From positions 496,001 through 560,000 of the forward strand of contig RCSZ01000005.1 in the NCBI GenBank assembly GCA_014898425.1: a DNA stretch of 64,000 nt, in the 5' to 3' direction. The notes below the pieces were generated by a model. That model searched no databases. It was not told the DNA's origin and saw nothing but the letters and a program-made list of their open reading frames with translations. The stretch is from Botryotinia globosa. Taxonomy: Eukaryota; Ascomycota; Leotiomycetes; Helotiales; Sclerotiniaceae. The translations under genes and the position numbers were made by a program. Positions 47,175 through 59,330 of this stretch are shown one piece after another; the first letter of the stretch is position 1, and each line of letters starts with the position of its first letter.

Positions 47175-47993
47175 GATTGAGGAATTTATACGTTGTTATG
47201 ATATTTTTAGGATAATGGTGTCAATATCGTGTGATTTAGTGTGTCCTTTGCGACAAAGTGACGTTGATATTTTGATGGCTTGATGGTAGAAGCTAGGAAA
47301 GGCTGAAGAAGAGGCGAAGAAATTCGATATCAGGAATATGACTAATGCAGCTGGACACGGATGCACGTGATAAGGCTGATAGATAGCCTTACAAATCAAA
47401 ACAATGGTTTTCTTTGCCTTTTCCTACCCAGCAAATATTATCTTTTCAACTTCCTCAATAATGTATGCCTTTCAACCTATTGCCCAGTCTTCATTACATG
47501 TGAATGATTTGAAAGGATTCTGAGACCTCGGTGCACCGTACTAGAGATCCTCACTCTGACCCTTGATTCACCGTTTCTTCTCACTAATACCGGTGTATCC
47601 AAAATGCTAACGATTTTATTGCCCAGCCTTTCGAGTCTAATCTGCACAATTTGCTGTCCCGCCGCCTATCGAAAATTCCCCATTCATGGTTGAGGCTCAA
47701 TGACCAATTAGAGGCTTGAGACCCCTTACATTTATCATTTCGGGCCTAGTACACGAATACGATTCGCTATTCGCCTACGAGTAGGGGTAACTAAATTACC
47801 TACCCTGGCCATAATTTCAATGGTGTTGATAAATATCTATCAGAAATTCCCCTTTCTTCAGTGTCCTAAACTTTTAACCATTCCACTTAATTTCACTTTA
47901 CCTTCATTTAATTCTTCAAAATTCGATCAACTCGAATACCGCTTTCTTTAAAATAATACGTCTTCTAATTTACGAATTCATTAAATATTTACA
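47175..47993. promoter_or_regulatory. Divergent promoter region, SLT11 / ERG6
   Basis: About 820 bases between divergent starts. The ERG6-proximal 150 bases are pyrimidine-rich, as is common for strongly expressed fungal genes. No sterol-response element is claimed. Confidence 0.5.
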
Positions 47994-49381
47994 ATGGCTC
48001 CAACCAAGCTCGAGAACGAGGATCACTCCCGCGATGCTGCTTTCAACAAAGCAATGCATAAGGATTCATCCAGTGCTGAGGGCGGTTTCCGTGCTATGAT
48101 GGGAAAGGACTCTTCGGCTCAAAAGGCTGCTGTTGATGAATACTTCAAGCATTGGGATGATAAGGCTGCTAAGAACGAGACCAAGGAAGATAGAGATGCA
48201 CGCGTTGCAGAATATGCTACTTTGACTAGACAGTGAGTTACTCCAATGATCTCAAGCAAGACTGAATGCTAACACATGGATAGTTACTACAATCTTGCAA
48301 CCGATCTTTACGAATATGGATGGGGACAATCTTTCCATTTCTGTCGTTTCGCATACGGGGAGCCTTTTTACCAAGCCATTGCTCGTCACGAACATTACCT
48401 CGCAGCCAAAATTGGTATCAAGGATGGTGACAAAGTTTTGGATGTTGGATGCGGTGTCGGTGGACCAGCAAGAGAGATTGCCAAGTTCACTGGAGCACAC
48501 ATCACTGGTTTGAACAACAACGATTATCAAATTGAGCGTGCGACTCGGTATGCGGCAAAGGAGGGTATGTCTGATCAATTGAAGTTTGTCAAGGGAGATT
48601 TCATGGTATGTTCAACCTTTCTTGATTCCAAGCCACGAAGATATGTGGAGTTTATATGATGCTACGCAATTTTAAAGTATTTGCTACTTCGGAGCTTGAG
48701 AGATCAAGTCATGAGACAATTTTCACCATATGCACTGATAAAGACTTCGCATATCTTCATTGGCACCGCCCTTTCTCTCTTGGATCATGACTAATAGTTT
48801 TGTAGCAAATGTCTTTCCCAGAAAACTCTTTCGATGCTGTTTATGCAATTGAAGCAACTGTTCACGCCCCATCCCTCGAGGGTGTTTACTCCCAAATTTT
48901 CAAAGTTCTCAAGCCAGGTGGAACTTTCGGTGTCTACGAATGGCTCATGACCGATAACTACGATAACGAAAATGAACATCACCGCGAGATTCGTCTCGGT
49001 ATTGAGCAAGGTGACGGAATCTCCAACATGGTCAAGATTTCTGAGGGTATTGCCGCCATCAAAGCTGCTGGTTTCGAACTCGTACTCAATGAGGATTTGG
49101 CCAAGAGACCAGATGCTACTCCATGGTATTATCCTTTGGCTGGTGAATTCAAGCACATGGGTACCATTGGAGATTTCTTCACTATTGCCCGTATGACCAA
49201 GGTTGGTCGAGGATTAGTCCACAAATTTGTCGGTGCTTTGGAGTACTTAAAGTTAGCACCACACGGAACACAAAAGACAGCTGATTCATTGGCTTTGGCT
49301 GCTGATTGTTTGGTTGCTGGTGCTAGGGAAGATTTGTTCACCCCTATGTATTTGATGGTTGCAAGAAAGCCTTTAGCATAA
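47994..49381 (+). CDS. ERG6: Sterol 24-C-methyltransferase
   Basis: Exons 47994-48232, 48284-48605 and 48806-49381 give 378 residues (yeast Erg6 is 383). The first intron is 51 nt, the second 200 nt, longer than most here. SAM-binding motif I is [15 protein letters not shown] (~131-145). The sterol methyltransferase signatures [14 protein letters not shown] and [10 protein letters not shown] are intact, as are [12 protein letters not shown] and the C-terminal SMT domain (YWYPL-like [11 protein letters not shown]). The enzyme adds the C-24 methyl group to zymosterol or lanosterol-type sterols on the way to ergosterol, at the ER and lipid droplets. All splice phases (2, 0) are consistent. Confidence 0.97.
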
Positions 49382-49879
49382 GGTTGGGGCGTTTGATTGG
49401 ATCTGGGATGGGTTGAGTGATCATGAACTTACGTTTTTGTGATCCCTCATACGAGCCATCGGTCGTCACATATAAGACATATATTGACTGAAGCTTTTCT
49501 CTTACTACGGCACTGGACTTGACGTTTGGGATGAGGTTATCTTGATCCAAAATGAATGCTGGAACGATACCTAGCATGTGCATATTATAGAACGATTGTA
49601 ATACTTATGAAGAATATAAAGATAATAATACAATACTCAATGTCTCTACGACTGTGAATGTTGACTCGAGTATCCTGTGCTACACGACTTTCCTCGGCTT
49701 CTGAACTGCTTGCGATCATGTGTTAGATGATAGGGAGGGTATGTATTGTATGCTGGCATTCTGCATACTTTCTCTGAGGTGAGTAATGTATTCCTTTGTA
49801 TTTTTCAATTGAGTATGTGTTGTATTTCTTCTGAACGGGGGAATTTGAGGATGGGATTTAGGATTAAAGGATGGATAAT

Positions 49880-50114
49880 TGTGTGAACAAGGGAATTCAC
49901 CTGTAGGGAATTCACTTCAAGGAAATGACTCCAATACAAAGGCTACTGTATTGAAGGGTTTAAGGGGATGCGAAAGAGACTAGCTCTTTCAGTAGCGCCT
50001 ATATAAGGCCTACTACTTCCCCACTTAGCTAGCTCTGGTAGATAGAATACAATTAGACATATAGGACCTACATTACGTGGGTGCTACGTCTTTCGTATCC
50101 TTCTCGAACCAACA
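49880..50114. mobile_element. Solo LTR of a retrotransposon, 235 bp, with 5-bp target-site duplication
   Basis: The element begins TGTGTGAACA and ends GAACCAACA (TG...CA ends). It is flanked on both sides by ATAAT (49875-49879 and 50115-50119), a 5-bp target-site duplication. Inside are a TATA-like CCTATATAAGGCC near 50000 and a downstream AGAATACAATTAG stretch, the usual promoter layout of a small copia-type LTR. No internal element sequence or second LTR is adjacent, so it looks like the product of LTR-LTR recombination. Family assignment is an inference from size and layout. Confidence 0.8.
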
Positions 50115-51893
50115 ATAATATATATGGGAGTATGGGTTTACTGAAGGGTACTGAAGACGGGAGTGGAGATTCAGGCATAGACTAATAGATTTGGAGGATT
50201 GTAGATGGGAGAGGTAAAGTTTGATATCGTTAGCACCTCATTTTGAGGAAAGATGGAGGTCAGATTGATTTCCTGCATGGTCTGAACGAAGTGAGAAGAG
50301 ATCAAGTGGTCTGTCCGTGTCGCAGATTTAGCACAGGCATTTATTTAGCTTTACGTTTTGCGATTCGAGTGAGCTTTCTTCTTCTTTGTAAAAGCACAGA
50401 AATGAGAGTGTTGAATGGATTACGGCATGCATGTGTCGAAATAGTAATAAAAGTGAGAACGATTCCTCATCCTGTGGTCAATTTCAAATCTTCTACAGAA
50501 TTCCTTAGGGGGCAGTTGAGATATCGCTACATGCTCGCTTTGGGCACTAGTGCTATAGGCGAGAAGCAGACTGTTTGGCATGCCAAGACTTTTATGAATG
50601 CGTCAGTCGATACTCTGGAAAACGCGCATTAGAGATATATCGGCAGTCATGCGTAGTTGCAACATTAGTAGGCACTCTGATGGTGGTGGTATGAAGATCT
50701 GATTGTCATTCGCGCAAAAATCACTGGGTAATTCAGTCTACCTGGGTTGATTGACGAAGATCTAGTTGATGAGAAAGAAATGCTGAAGATAGGCAGAGGA
50801 AATTCATTTATTCGTCTGTGTGTAGGATGCCATGAGTCCATGACTCTAAATTTTCATGGCTTCACGAAACCGGATCATTCATGGAGCAATTCTGTTGGAA
50901 ATTCATCACTCAACCTATCGTTTTATGGCATAATTCATAAATGTTTCTTCTTCATGTTCAACCTCTACCATTCATCTTCAGTGTTCGAATATAGCTCAAA
51001 TGTCTGGCCACATGGTTCGCGCCAACTAGTACGGTCGAGGCGATGAAGTAGTCTCACACTTCGAAGTGTTAAATTAGTAGATTGACTAGATGTGGAAGCT
51101 CACGATGCTATGACTCTGCGAATACACATCAACATGTCACTAAGTTCTAAAGTTTGCTTTAATTGAAAATTTCCAGGAATCTAATCATTCAAGATGAGTG
51201 CGCATTTCCAGTAAAATAGACGTCCCAAACATGTTCAGAGATTAAGAATCTCCTTGCACTGTGATCTTGATTTTTGAAACCCCTGCACAATACTAATAGG
51301 GGAAATACTCATGCTGTAAGTATATTGAAAGAATTTACCAGGCTATCAATCTAAGTTTAGATCTTTCATTCTTTCGCTTGGTGAGAGCGCAGAGCTAGAA
51401 AGGCAAACTAAATCTAGGTCGGCACTAGCCTTTACTAACTTCATCTCTCAACACCACCCTTTATCATTAAAACCCTATAATCCTAAATTTCATACACTAA
51501 GTACCATAACAACAAAAGGGGAATCTTTCAATAGCTTCAGGAGAGGAAAGCGCTTGACTGGACAACGATCTGATATTTTGGATGCAGAATAACAACAAAC
51601 ATGAGGAAATCATCATCGCACACTATAAGAGAGAGAAAATCTTGATTCTATATAACTTTTCGACACAACAATTTCTTTCTCGGAGATAATGAGCTCAACA
51701 CCAGTGCTATCATAAACTGCACATACGACACCTCTCATACTGGTTGCAAAGTTCTCTCTCTCCTGAAACACCAACCCCCTCCAAATAAAACTCCCTTCTG
51801 AAGTTAGAAAAGCGAAAACACACTATCATCCCACAAGGAAATAAAAGTGAATTTAAACCTACCCAAACTAAGCCCTAGCCCGTCAACAATCCG

Positions 51894-52159
51894 TTTGTTG
51901 CACATCTGCCCCATCTCGAAATTGACGTCACCGCATCCAGAGAACCAATAGATTTCCTCGCACATAGGAATGAGAACTAAATCCGAACTGTGTACCAAAC
52001 TAGTGTATTCACTGGAAACTAGTAAACAGGAACGAATATTCCAGAACCCTAGTATAAGTGAATCCGGGCGATCTAGATCCCGTTCTAAGGTCCCAACTGC
52101 AATTTGTTGCATATCTGAACGATCTCGAAATTGACGTCATTGTGTTATGGGAACCAATG
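51894..52159. repeat. Two diverged copies of a 57-bp module carrying TGACGTCA and CCAAT
   Basis: Bases 51894-51950 and 52103-52159 align without gaps at roughly three quarters identity. They share a perfect 18-base core around TCGAAATTGACGTCA and a distal AACCAAT. TGACGTCA is the palindromic CRE-type site, and CCAAT is bound by the Hap complex in fungi. Direct orientation, 209 bases apart. Confidence 0.7.
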
Positions 52160-52564
52160 AAAAGACGAGCGCAAAGGATTTTGGAAATTTCGAGGGAGCT
52201 AGTTTTTGGGAGAGAACGCTAGTGTTGATTAGAAGATACTAGTTATTGTGAAAGTGAATTATCGATTTGCTCTCAGCCTTATAGGGAAGATCAATGTTGA
52301 GTATGACGCGACGAGTATAATACGACGAGTATGACATGACGATTACTGAAATTCCTACAATCGCTTAAACTGGTATACAACACTTACGTACTAAGAAATT
52401 AGGAGACTTGAAAAACGCTCACAAGTATATGGCATATTTACGGAATTGTCTTCAGAATAAATATTTTCATTGGTCATGAAGCTAGAATCTATGCCATGGA
52501 TGAAATATCAATCGCCATCATGGTAATAAAACACCATTTCCTGACTCCGTCATCTATAGTATTT

Positions 52565-53561
52565 TCAATTGCCTCTTCCAAGGTAATCAAACTTTCCAAC
52601 CGGTACGCCTTCCTTTCTGTAAACATACCCGTGTTAGCTTATCCTCAAAACTCTTATCAAAACTCCTCCGCCTAGTCATCTTTTTATCTTCAGGGAAAAT
52701 GGATGTATTGAAACATACCTCAAAATGTCATAAGCAGTAACGACATGGAAGTAGAAGTTTGGAATTGCAAAGTTAAGAACATAGTCCTTAGCAGTGAATT
52801 TCAAGTCTTCCTTTGGGAGCTTCAATACTACCTCGGTTTCTTCCTTGCCATCTGTACAGGTAGAGGGAAGGGCTTCGAGAATCTCGATTGTGCGATTGAT
52901 GCGGGTATAGAGACCGGCGAACTGTAGAGGTTGTTAGAATGATGGAATCTGTTATGTTGGAGCGCTTGAGGGATAAACAGCGTAGAGAGAATGAGATATA
53001 GCAGGCAAAGGTCAAGGAGCTTCGGGCTGTGAGTGGAGGCCATGTGGCTGGCTACACAAGCTCTTCTACCCCGAACCGTAGACTTTTGCCGAACGCCAGA
53101 TCTCAACTGATATATTTTCACCCAAGCATGGACGATCACAAAGATCCATATTCATCACTCGATGAACCACTTTGTTTTCCGCAAGCCCAATTACCTTCAT
53201 TCCTACTCCAAACAAAAAGAAAGTAAACCCAAACTCAAACTCACATCCTTCTCATTATCCTCCAAAGCAACATTTTCCGCACCACCGACTCGGAATGCCA
53301 ATCCTTTAGCAGCGTCAGAAACCCTTTGGACCTGGAAAATCAGACCTCCCATATCATCAATCAATTTTGCGTTGATAATTTTAGATTCATCTTCAAAGTG
53401 TGCTTGTCCTTTCGCGAGGAGTTCTAGAGATGCTGTTAATCAATGTACAAAGTGACAAGAGAGGAAAGATAAAGCGAATAAGATAGGAAAGACTGACTTG
53501 ACAATGTCTTGAGGCTCTTGATGAAAGGAACAACAGAGATATCGTAGAGTGAGAGAGCCAT
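52565..53561 (-). CDS. DUF1993 family protein
   Basis: Four exons, 53561-53498, 53432-53245, 52921-52719 and 52616-52565, give 168 residues, the typical size of DUF1993 (PF09351) proteins. Introns are 65, 323 and 102 nt; the second is unusually long for this region. Conserved segments are MALSLYDISVVPFIKSLKTL at the start, NAKLIDDMGGLIFQVQRVSD, the LEDNEKDFAGLYTRI stretch across exon junction 2-3, and the family hallmark NFAIPNFYFHVVTAYDILR near the end, followed by GVPVGKFDYLG. The fold resembles a DinB-like four-helix bundle; no activity is established. The C-terminal His-containing helix is intact. Confidence 0.88.
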
Positions 53562-54438
53562 TTTAGATGAATGATTGAATGTACGTTTGTAAGTGTGAAT
53601 ACTTTGTGTGTAGCGTTGAAGTGGAATTGTTTGTAAAAGGAAGGAGAGAAGTAAAGAAGTTTGGTTGTTGAATGTTCACATATTAGATGTCACCTACGGT
53701 AGCTCCTCGCTTTTATAGATACCAAGGTGGGTAGATGATAACACAGGCACAACAAATATCTCCACATTTCTACCTGTGCTTCTTTTCCAAGTCCGTTCCC
53801 GTCCCCGTCTTCAGTCTTCACTCGTATTTTACATTCTACCTTCTTCCATGCCAATCAGATTATTACCAATCTATCCATGATGAGCACATGTTCACCCCTT
53901 TTCAGCCGCCAAAGCTGCAACATTGTGTCAGTTAGCGAGCTAAAACGAGTGGATTTGTAATCAAACCCCTCATCGCCCCACCACGGAGGGGTTGTGATGT
54001 TGGTAATCATGTGTTACACAAGTACTCACTGGCTCACTCCGAACGAAAAAAGGGGCGCTCGCGGATCTGTATACATAGACTCCGGCGCCGAATGGAGATT
54101 ATAGTGGGCTGCGGGCTGCGTATGATTGTGCTGCTGCGGGGTAAGCGAGATCTGGTTGTAATGGAGACGGTGTGTAAATTATGTTGTTCGATTGATAGTT
54201 TCCCTAAACCTGTTTGGAGTTGAAGTTGGTGATTTCCTGTCTGGACGACTGGTGTAATGAGGATGAATGCTTTGAAACAGAGATCTGTGACCTAGAATGT
54301 CGATTTCACATGTGGCCTAACATCAAAGAGCCCTTACACTAGTTTGACATGGAATTCTTGACAATCTCTTGGACATAATCGCTTCCATTTTCTCGTCATT
54401 TCAGAAGGAAACCTTTGTTTGATATCCGTGTCATGTCT
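53562..54438. other. Intergenic region
   Basis: About 880 bases with the DUF1993 promoter and the 3' region of the kinase-like gene. No gene recognised; a plus-strand frame at 54011-54223 has no features. Confidence 0.5.
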
Positions 54439-55477
54439 CTATCGGATATCTAATGTCAGATAAGGGTTATCGAACATCTTCAAATACTCATACGGCGCGG
54501 TATCAAAATCAACTAAATCGCCATTTCCATTGCACTCAGAACCCATCTGTTCCAAGAAAGCCTTCAACTCGTCCACAGCCTCCATACTAGAAGTGTACTC
54601 GACCCTCCAGCACTTTCCCACCACCGTGCCTAACATCTCCTCCCCAAGCACAGGGAACTGTTTAGTGGCCACTCTCCTCCTCTCCTCTTCCATCTCATTC
54701 GGCCCACCCTCAAACCCCTCCAACACAGCCAACGCCCCCTTCCCAGTCACAAGCCCATACACCCACGACGCCCAATCAAACAAATCCGTCTGAAAACTCA
54801 TAAATTGCTCTTCAAGCCTTATATCAGTCATCTGATTGCCCGTAGTGGGGCAATAGTGCCCTATATGCGCGCCCCAGAGACCGAGCATGGAGAGCGAGAG
54901 ATCGGGCTCTAGCCAGAGCGTCTCGGAGCAGAACTCGTAGGGTACGACGTCGCGCGAGTGAAGGTACTGCAACGCGGAGAGCGTGTTGAATGCCCAGCGG
55001 TAGATGAGCGCGAGGGAGAAGGCGTTGGTAGTGAAGGTGGGATGGGCGTGCAGTGCGAAGGTTAGGGGGCCAATGGGGGATTTTGACAGAAGATAGCCAT
55101 AGGGATCACGGCCCTTGAATCTGCTCCCTAGTTAGCCCGAACCATATCCCCGCTTTCGGACATTCTGAGATCAGTGAGACGTACTCAAGTAATTTAGGAT
55201 GATTGCCTCGCAAGTGCTCATACACCCCCGCAGCCCACTGGATCCCATCCCAGTCCTCCGAGTCTTCGAAGCTGCCATCTACCTCTTACCCCTCATTATC
55301 ACGCAACGTCGTCGTGTAGCTTACTGGAAAGACAAGATACGCGCTATCATCTTTAGAAGAAGACGCTACTATGTATTTATCATACATGGAAGTGAAAATC
55401 TTGCTGCGTCGATTCTGGGAAGCTGTTGGTGGGACTTGTGAGCGGTAGAATAAGTCTGTAGCGTTCGTGTTGTCCAT
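54439..55477 (-). pseudogene. Degenerate protein-kinase-like gene with an in-frame stop
   Basis: The frame starting at 55477 (MDNTNATDLFYRS) runs to a TAA at 55288-55286. The same frame continues directly behind the stop as EVDGSFEDSEDWDGIQWAAG, the expected next part of this fungal kinase-like family. After an intron (donor at 55184, acceptor CAG ending at 55121) it goes on as FKGRDPYGYLL and keeps open to 54439. Kinase-like marks are RDPYGYLL (hinge), ALQYLHSRDVVPYEF in place of the HRD catalytic loop, and FQTDLFDWASWVYGLVTG (helix F). The loop lacks the normal HRDxKxxN and no DFG is seen, so it would be a pseudokinase even if intact. A 42-nt intron at 55324-55283 (GTAAGC to AAGAG) would remove the stop in frame, but its branch site is weak. 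Confidence 0.55.
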
Positions 55478-56346
55478 GTTTTCCGACTTGTCTCGCGCTC
55501 ACACGCACTCGAAATTATTTAGTATGCTAAGTTTGAGAGAAGGATGCTGTGTTAGTTTTTGTTGAGGATGCTTTTTGTTTGCGAAGGAAATCTGAAAGTC
55601 AAAATATGATATATATTTCATCGAAAAAGAATTAGATCGTAAAACCCAATGTCACCTGTAGATCAAAAGACTTGGATTGATGCACAATTCGGCGGAGTTG
55701 TGCAATATGTAGGGATGAGGAAACGGCCGCTGTGTAAATGAGATCAACCCCGTTGACGCGCTGGCGAATTCAATTAAAGTGAAGATGCGACAAAGAAAAG
55801 AGAAGTACATCAAATAAAACTCCAAATAGTATAAATTTTAACTAGCTTAAAACCCTGCAATCATATCTGTTCATTCATCCATATCTTTTATGTCCTGTTT
55901 TATACTCCTTGGTAATAGAGAAGTGTCCCTTTTCCCAATCCATGTACCAATCACGCAGCCGCATTCTCTATAAGACCGAGCAATAAGAAAAAGAGAGATG
56001 AGAAGTGCGGGAAAATTGTACGCAAGCGTTCTATGCGTTAAGCGCGACACGTTCAACCCAATGCAAAGGTAGGAAAGAAAGAGGACAATCTACACCCATT
56101 CTATCCCATGCTAAACCCCAAATTATGAACATAGGAAATATCGTTACGTCAAATAGCATGAGAAGAAAGTGATTGTGAAGGAGGTTGGTAAGGTGAATCA
56201 TTAGTCGTAGTGATTTTTGTTCCCTGGGTGCCAGGGTCAATGATCATTTGCGTTGCGCGTAAGATTTTTCGAGGTGCGTAACCCATCAACTCATGAAACA
56301 CCCGCATGTATCAAGACAGGAATTACTCTTTGGCCTTATTGGGGTT
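55478..56346. other. Intergenic region
   Basis: About 870 bases, mixed composition. Promoter of the kinase-like gene and 3' region of the next gene. No coding region or repeat supported. Confidence 0.5.
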
Positions 56347-58216
56347 TTAGGGGCGTAAGAGTATGAAGGGGGCATCGACGCTGTAAAAACGACAATCGTT
56401 AGAGCCTATCCACTAAGCTATAGGACTGCCTGAGTAGTCATCATCACTTACCATTTGCATCGATTAGCTTTGCGAGTAGAATGAACGTGTCTCGTAGCCC
56501 AACTTGTAGCAAAAGATATCAGAAATCCTATGAATCCAAGAGTTGGGATACTAGGTAGAAACTGATCGATTTTCGAGATGGTAGACATAATCCAGGGGAA
56601 GAGTTGAAAGCCAGTGAAGATTAGGATCAAGAAAAGTAATAGATATACCAATATCTTTTGGTGCTTCGAGGTTTGTCTGAACTTCATCACACAATAGGGT
56701 ACAGAAGTTTCAGTAGCCTTCTTTGCTCCCAGAGTCAGCGCCCATGCATATCCATTATACCGATTCCCACCGGGTTGTGTAGAATCATAATTGTAAGAAC
56801 CGTACGTGGAGGAATTAGGACTTGGGTACATATTATTGCCATGACCATAAAAAATGCTGTTAGTGTTACTGCCGAAGTTCTGGGTCTCGTTGGTTTGGAA
56901 GCCGAGCCCTTGTCCGAAAGCTGTATTCACATAAGAATCGTCTGAAAATATTGTAGGTATGTCGAATCCAGTATATGAATAGGATGTTCTAGGCGGCGGT
57001 TCGGCAGGATATTGTTCAGTTGGAATGTAATTCCCACAGATGAACAGTTTCACTGTGCCACCACAGCCGCAAGCGTGAGAGGTGGTTACATAAAAGCATT
57101 CAGTGCAAATCAATCTAAGACAAGGATCAATGCGGGAAAACTCGAAGTGTCTATCCTCAAAATGTGCCTGCAACGATTCTTCATCGATGAAGGAGTGCTG
57201 ACATTCGCCATCAAGAAAGTAACACTTGTAAGTCGAACAATCCCAAACGCCAAGAGGAAATTGACCACCATGTTGGAAAGGGGAATAGTGGATCGCAACA
57301 CGGGTCTCAAGACTTATGGAGGTCGATAAGGTGTTTTCACTTTGGCTTTGGCTAGTCTCCAGATCATTTAAGGGCGAAAGGATCGAATCGTGATCGAGGG
57401 ATATGTCAGGCGCGAAATCAAACTTCTCACCAATACCCTGCAGTTCATATTTTACTTGCGAAGTGACTGGTGTAGCTTGCCCAGAAGGGGTGTCTGCAGT
57501 TTGAGACTCGTTTATGGAGGATGTCAAGTTGTAGCACTGTGAGTCGATTTCTTGTTTGCTAGGACTTGATTGTAGGGCACGGTCAAGACTTTCGATATCG
57601 TGATGTTTTAAGGGACACTAAAACGCGAAATCAGACAAATTATTAACGAAAAGAAGCTGCTACCACATACTTTGACATTACGACCTCTACATGTCTCGCA
57701 AGCCCCTAAATGTCGAATCAAGGCCGTTTCGGCTTTCGCCACAGGGCCGAACTTTTTCCTTTTCCGTTGCGATACTGCCTTGCCTTGATAAGAGATTGCT
57801 TTATTCTTTGCTCCAGATTTGACTGAATGCTGACTGCTGGTATCAAATGATATCACCGAAGACCAATCCGAAGGGGCTGTATCAAACGAATGTGCGGTCT
57901 TTGATTGAGATGATCGAGAGGCATTGCTGAGAGGTCCAGGAGCACCAAATGACACAATGCTACTTGGCGATGTTGCGTTTGGGTCAGGGGATCGTTGCGC
58001 CAATCCTTCTTCCATCCGGAACTCGCAATATAGCTTCAGAGCACTTTGGAATTTCTCCGGAGGGATAGGTTTCTTTTCGACACTGGCAGCATGTGTAGAT
58101 GAAGAGGGGGACGATGTCTGGCTTGGTGAAGTGTTCAATGCTCTTTGCCGATGAGATCGAGGCACAGGCGAAGGTGGCCGCAGATATGGATATGATGGTA
58201 ACCCTCCACGAAACAT
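56347..58216 (-). CDS. Zinc-binding protein with two C-terminal membrane helices
   Basis: Exons 58216-57671, 57617-56452 and probably 56380-56347 give 581 residues. Across the first intron (53 nt) the frame forms ACETCRGRNVK | CPLKHHD (Cys ~173, 176, 183), resembling the start of a fungal zinc cluster and its basic region. Near residues 314-338 is a C2H2-like unit (CYFLDGEC...LQAHFEDRH), followed by a Cys-rich patch (CTECFY, ACGCGG). The C-terminal part has two hydrophobic helices, about residues 504-526 (VYLLLFLILIFTGFQLFPW) and 540-558. The last intron (56451-56381) has a GTAAGT donor, a CTAAC branch point and a TTTTTACAG acceptor; without it the protein ends two codons later as KW. The family is not one I can name. 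Zinc fingers plus membrane helices suggest a membrane-tethered regulator. Confidence 0.75.
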
Positions 58217-59330
58217 CTTTGTAGGCTGGTCAGGACTAAATGATTTCAACAGTTGGTTGTGACTCTTAGTTGGTAAATGTTGAATTGGAGCAAGACTGAA
58301 GCCTAAAAGATTAGATCGGAAAGGATACAGAACAGAACAGGTCAGAAGGATATTCCTGTGCTGGTAACCGTATATTATGAGAAAGTAGCCAAATAATGCG
58401 GAAACTGACGGGAGACCGTTCGCAGATGAGAAAGTCTATACACAGCTGTCAATAGAAGGGGAGTGCATTCTGGATATGTATTCGATGTAAGATAAGGCTG
58501 GCACGCGGTACTCAATTGACCAGCGTCCCGAGCATTTTAAACGAACCTATCCACTACTACAAGGATCTCGGTGAAGCATGCGACGTTAACGCTAGTCAGT
58601 GAAGAGGAAATTGATATTGAACACATACAAACACATTGTCATGAATCAATAAAATGATGTTGACGCTTGAAAAACAATGGGACGAGCTGCCAAGGGACGG
58701 TGAAAGCTTGCTTCGTAAGTGAAGGCAGTGCAAGTGACGTGACCCGTCTTGCTCGTTCTGATTACTACCTAGCGATAGCGATAGCGAAATTGGAGTGGAG
58801 ATAAGAGATGTTCTGGAAGTGTGGCTGGTTTAATCTGTACTTTGAGAGACAAGGTATAGTATTCTGCTATCGTTGCGAAAACAGTAAATATTTGGTACAC
58901 AAAAAACCTCCTATTACAATTCAACCGTAAGATAGCTAAGTCTCAGTCCAATTCCTAGGTATGAGGCAGCATTGAGATACTTGCAACATGTAGCATTTAT
59001 TCAAAAAAGCGGCGACGACTACTTGTGTGGCGAAGCAATCGATTATTTTGTGGAGGAGGCACGAATGTGCATCCTGAAACGTAGAGACCCGCCCTATCAA
59101 CGCCCTTCAAGCACCAGTGCCCAAGAGCTCCCAGTTGATATGAGATTTTGCGACTTCCTCGGCTCTTCACGGCTGGAGGTAATCTCTTGAATGCGGATGG
59201 CAGATAGGAGCTCATAGCTTTATTAGGACTTGACGTTAGGATGAAGTGGCTACTCCATGGGTTCATTAGATAAGTAGATAATCCTAATAGTCTGGTGGGG
59301 CGAGCGATAAGGCGCGGTTAGCATAGTCCT
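58217..59330. other. 1.1-kb intergenic region
   Basis: Promoter and leader of the zinc-finger protein gene and 3' region of the DUF2439 gene. A plus-strand frame at 58972-59190 shows no features. Nothing else recognised. Confidence 0.5.

Larger units (their letters stand above)
49382..52564. other. 3.2-kb gene-free region with a solo LTR and repeated modules
   Basis: Between the ERG6 end and the DUF1993 gene no coding region can be supported; small frames (for example 50243-50632) have no features. It holds the solo LTR at 49880-50114 and two diverged copies of a ~57-bp module at 51894-51950 and 52103-52159. Confidence 0.55.

Noticed and set aside
50243..50632. 129-codon + frame after the solo LTR
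   Set aside because: Composition and translation look random; no splice context or motif.
56380..56452. tRNA-like A-box (TAGCTTAGTGGATAGG on the minus strand)
   Set aside because: No T arm or closing acceptor stem follows. The segment fits better as an intron with GTAAGT, CTAAC and TTTTTACAG.
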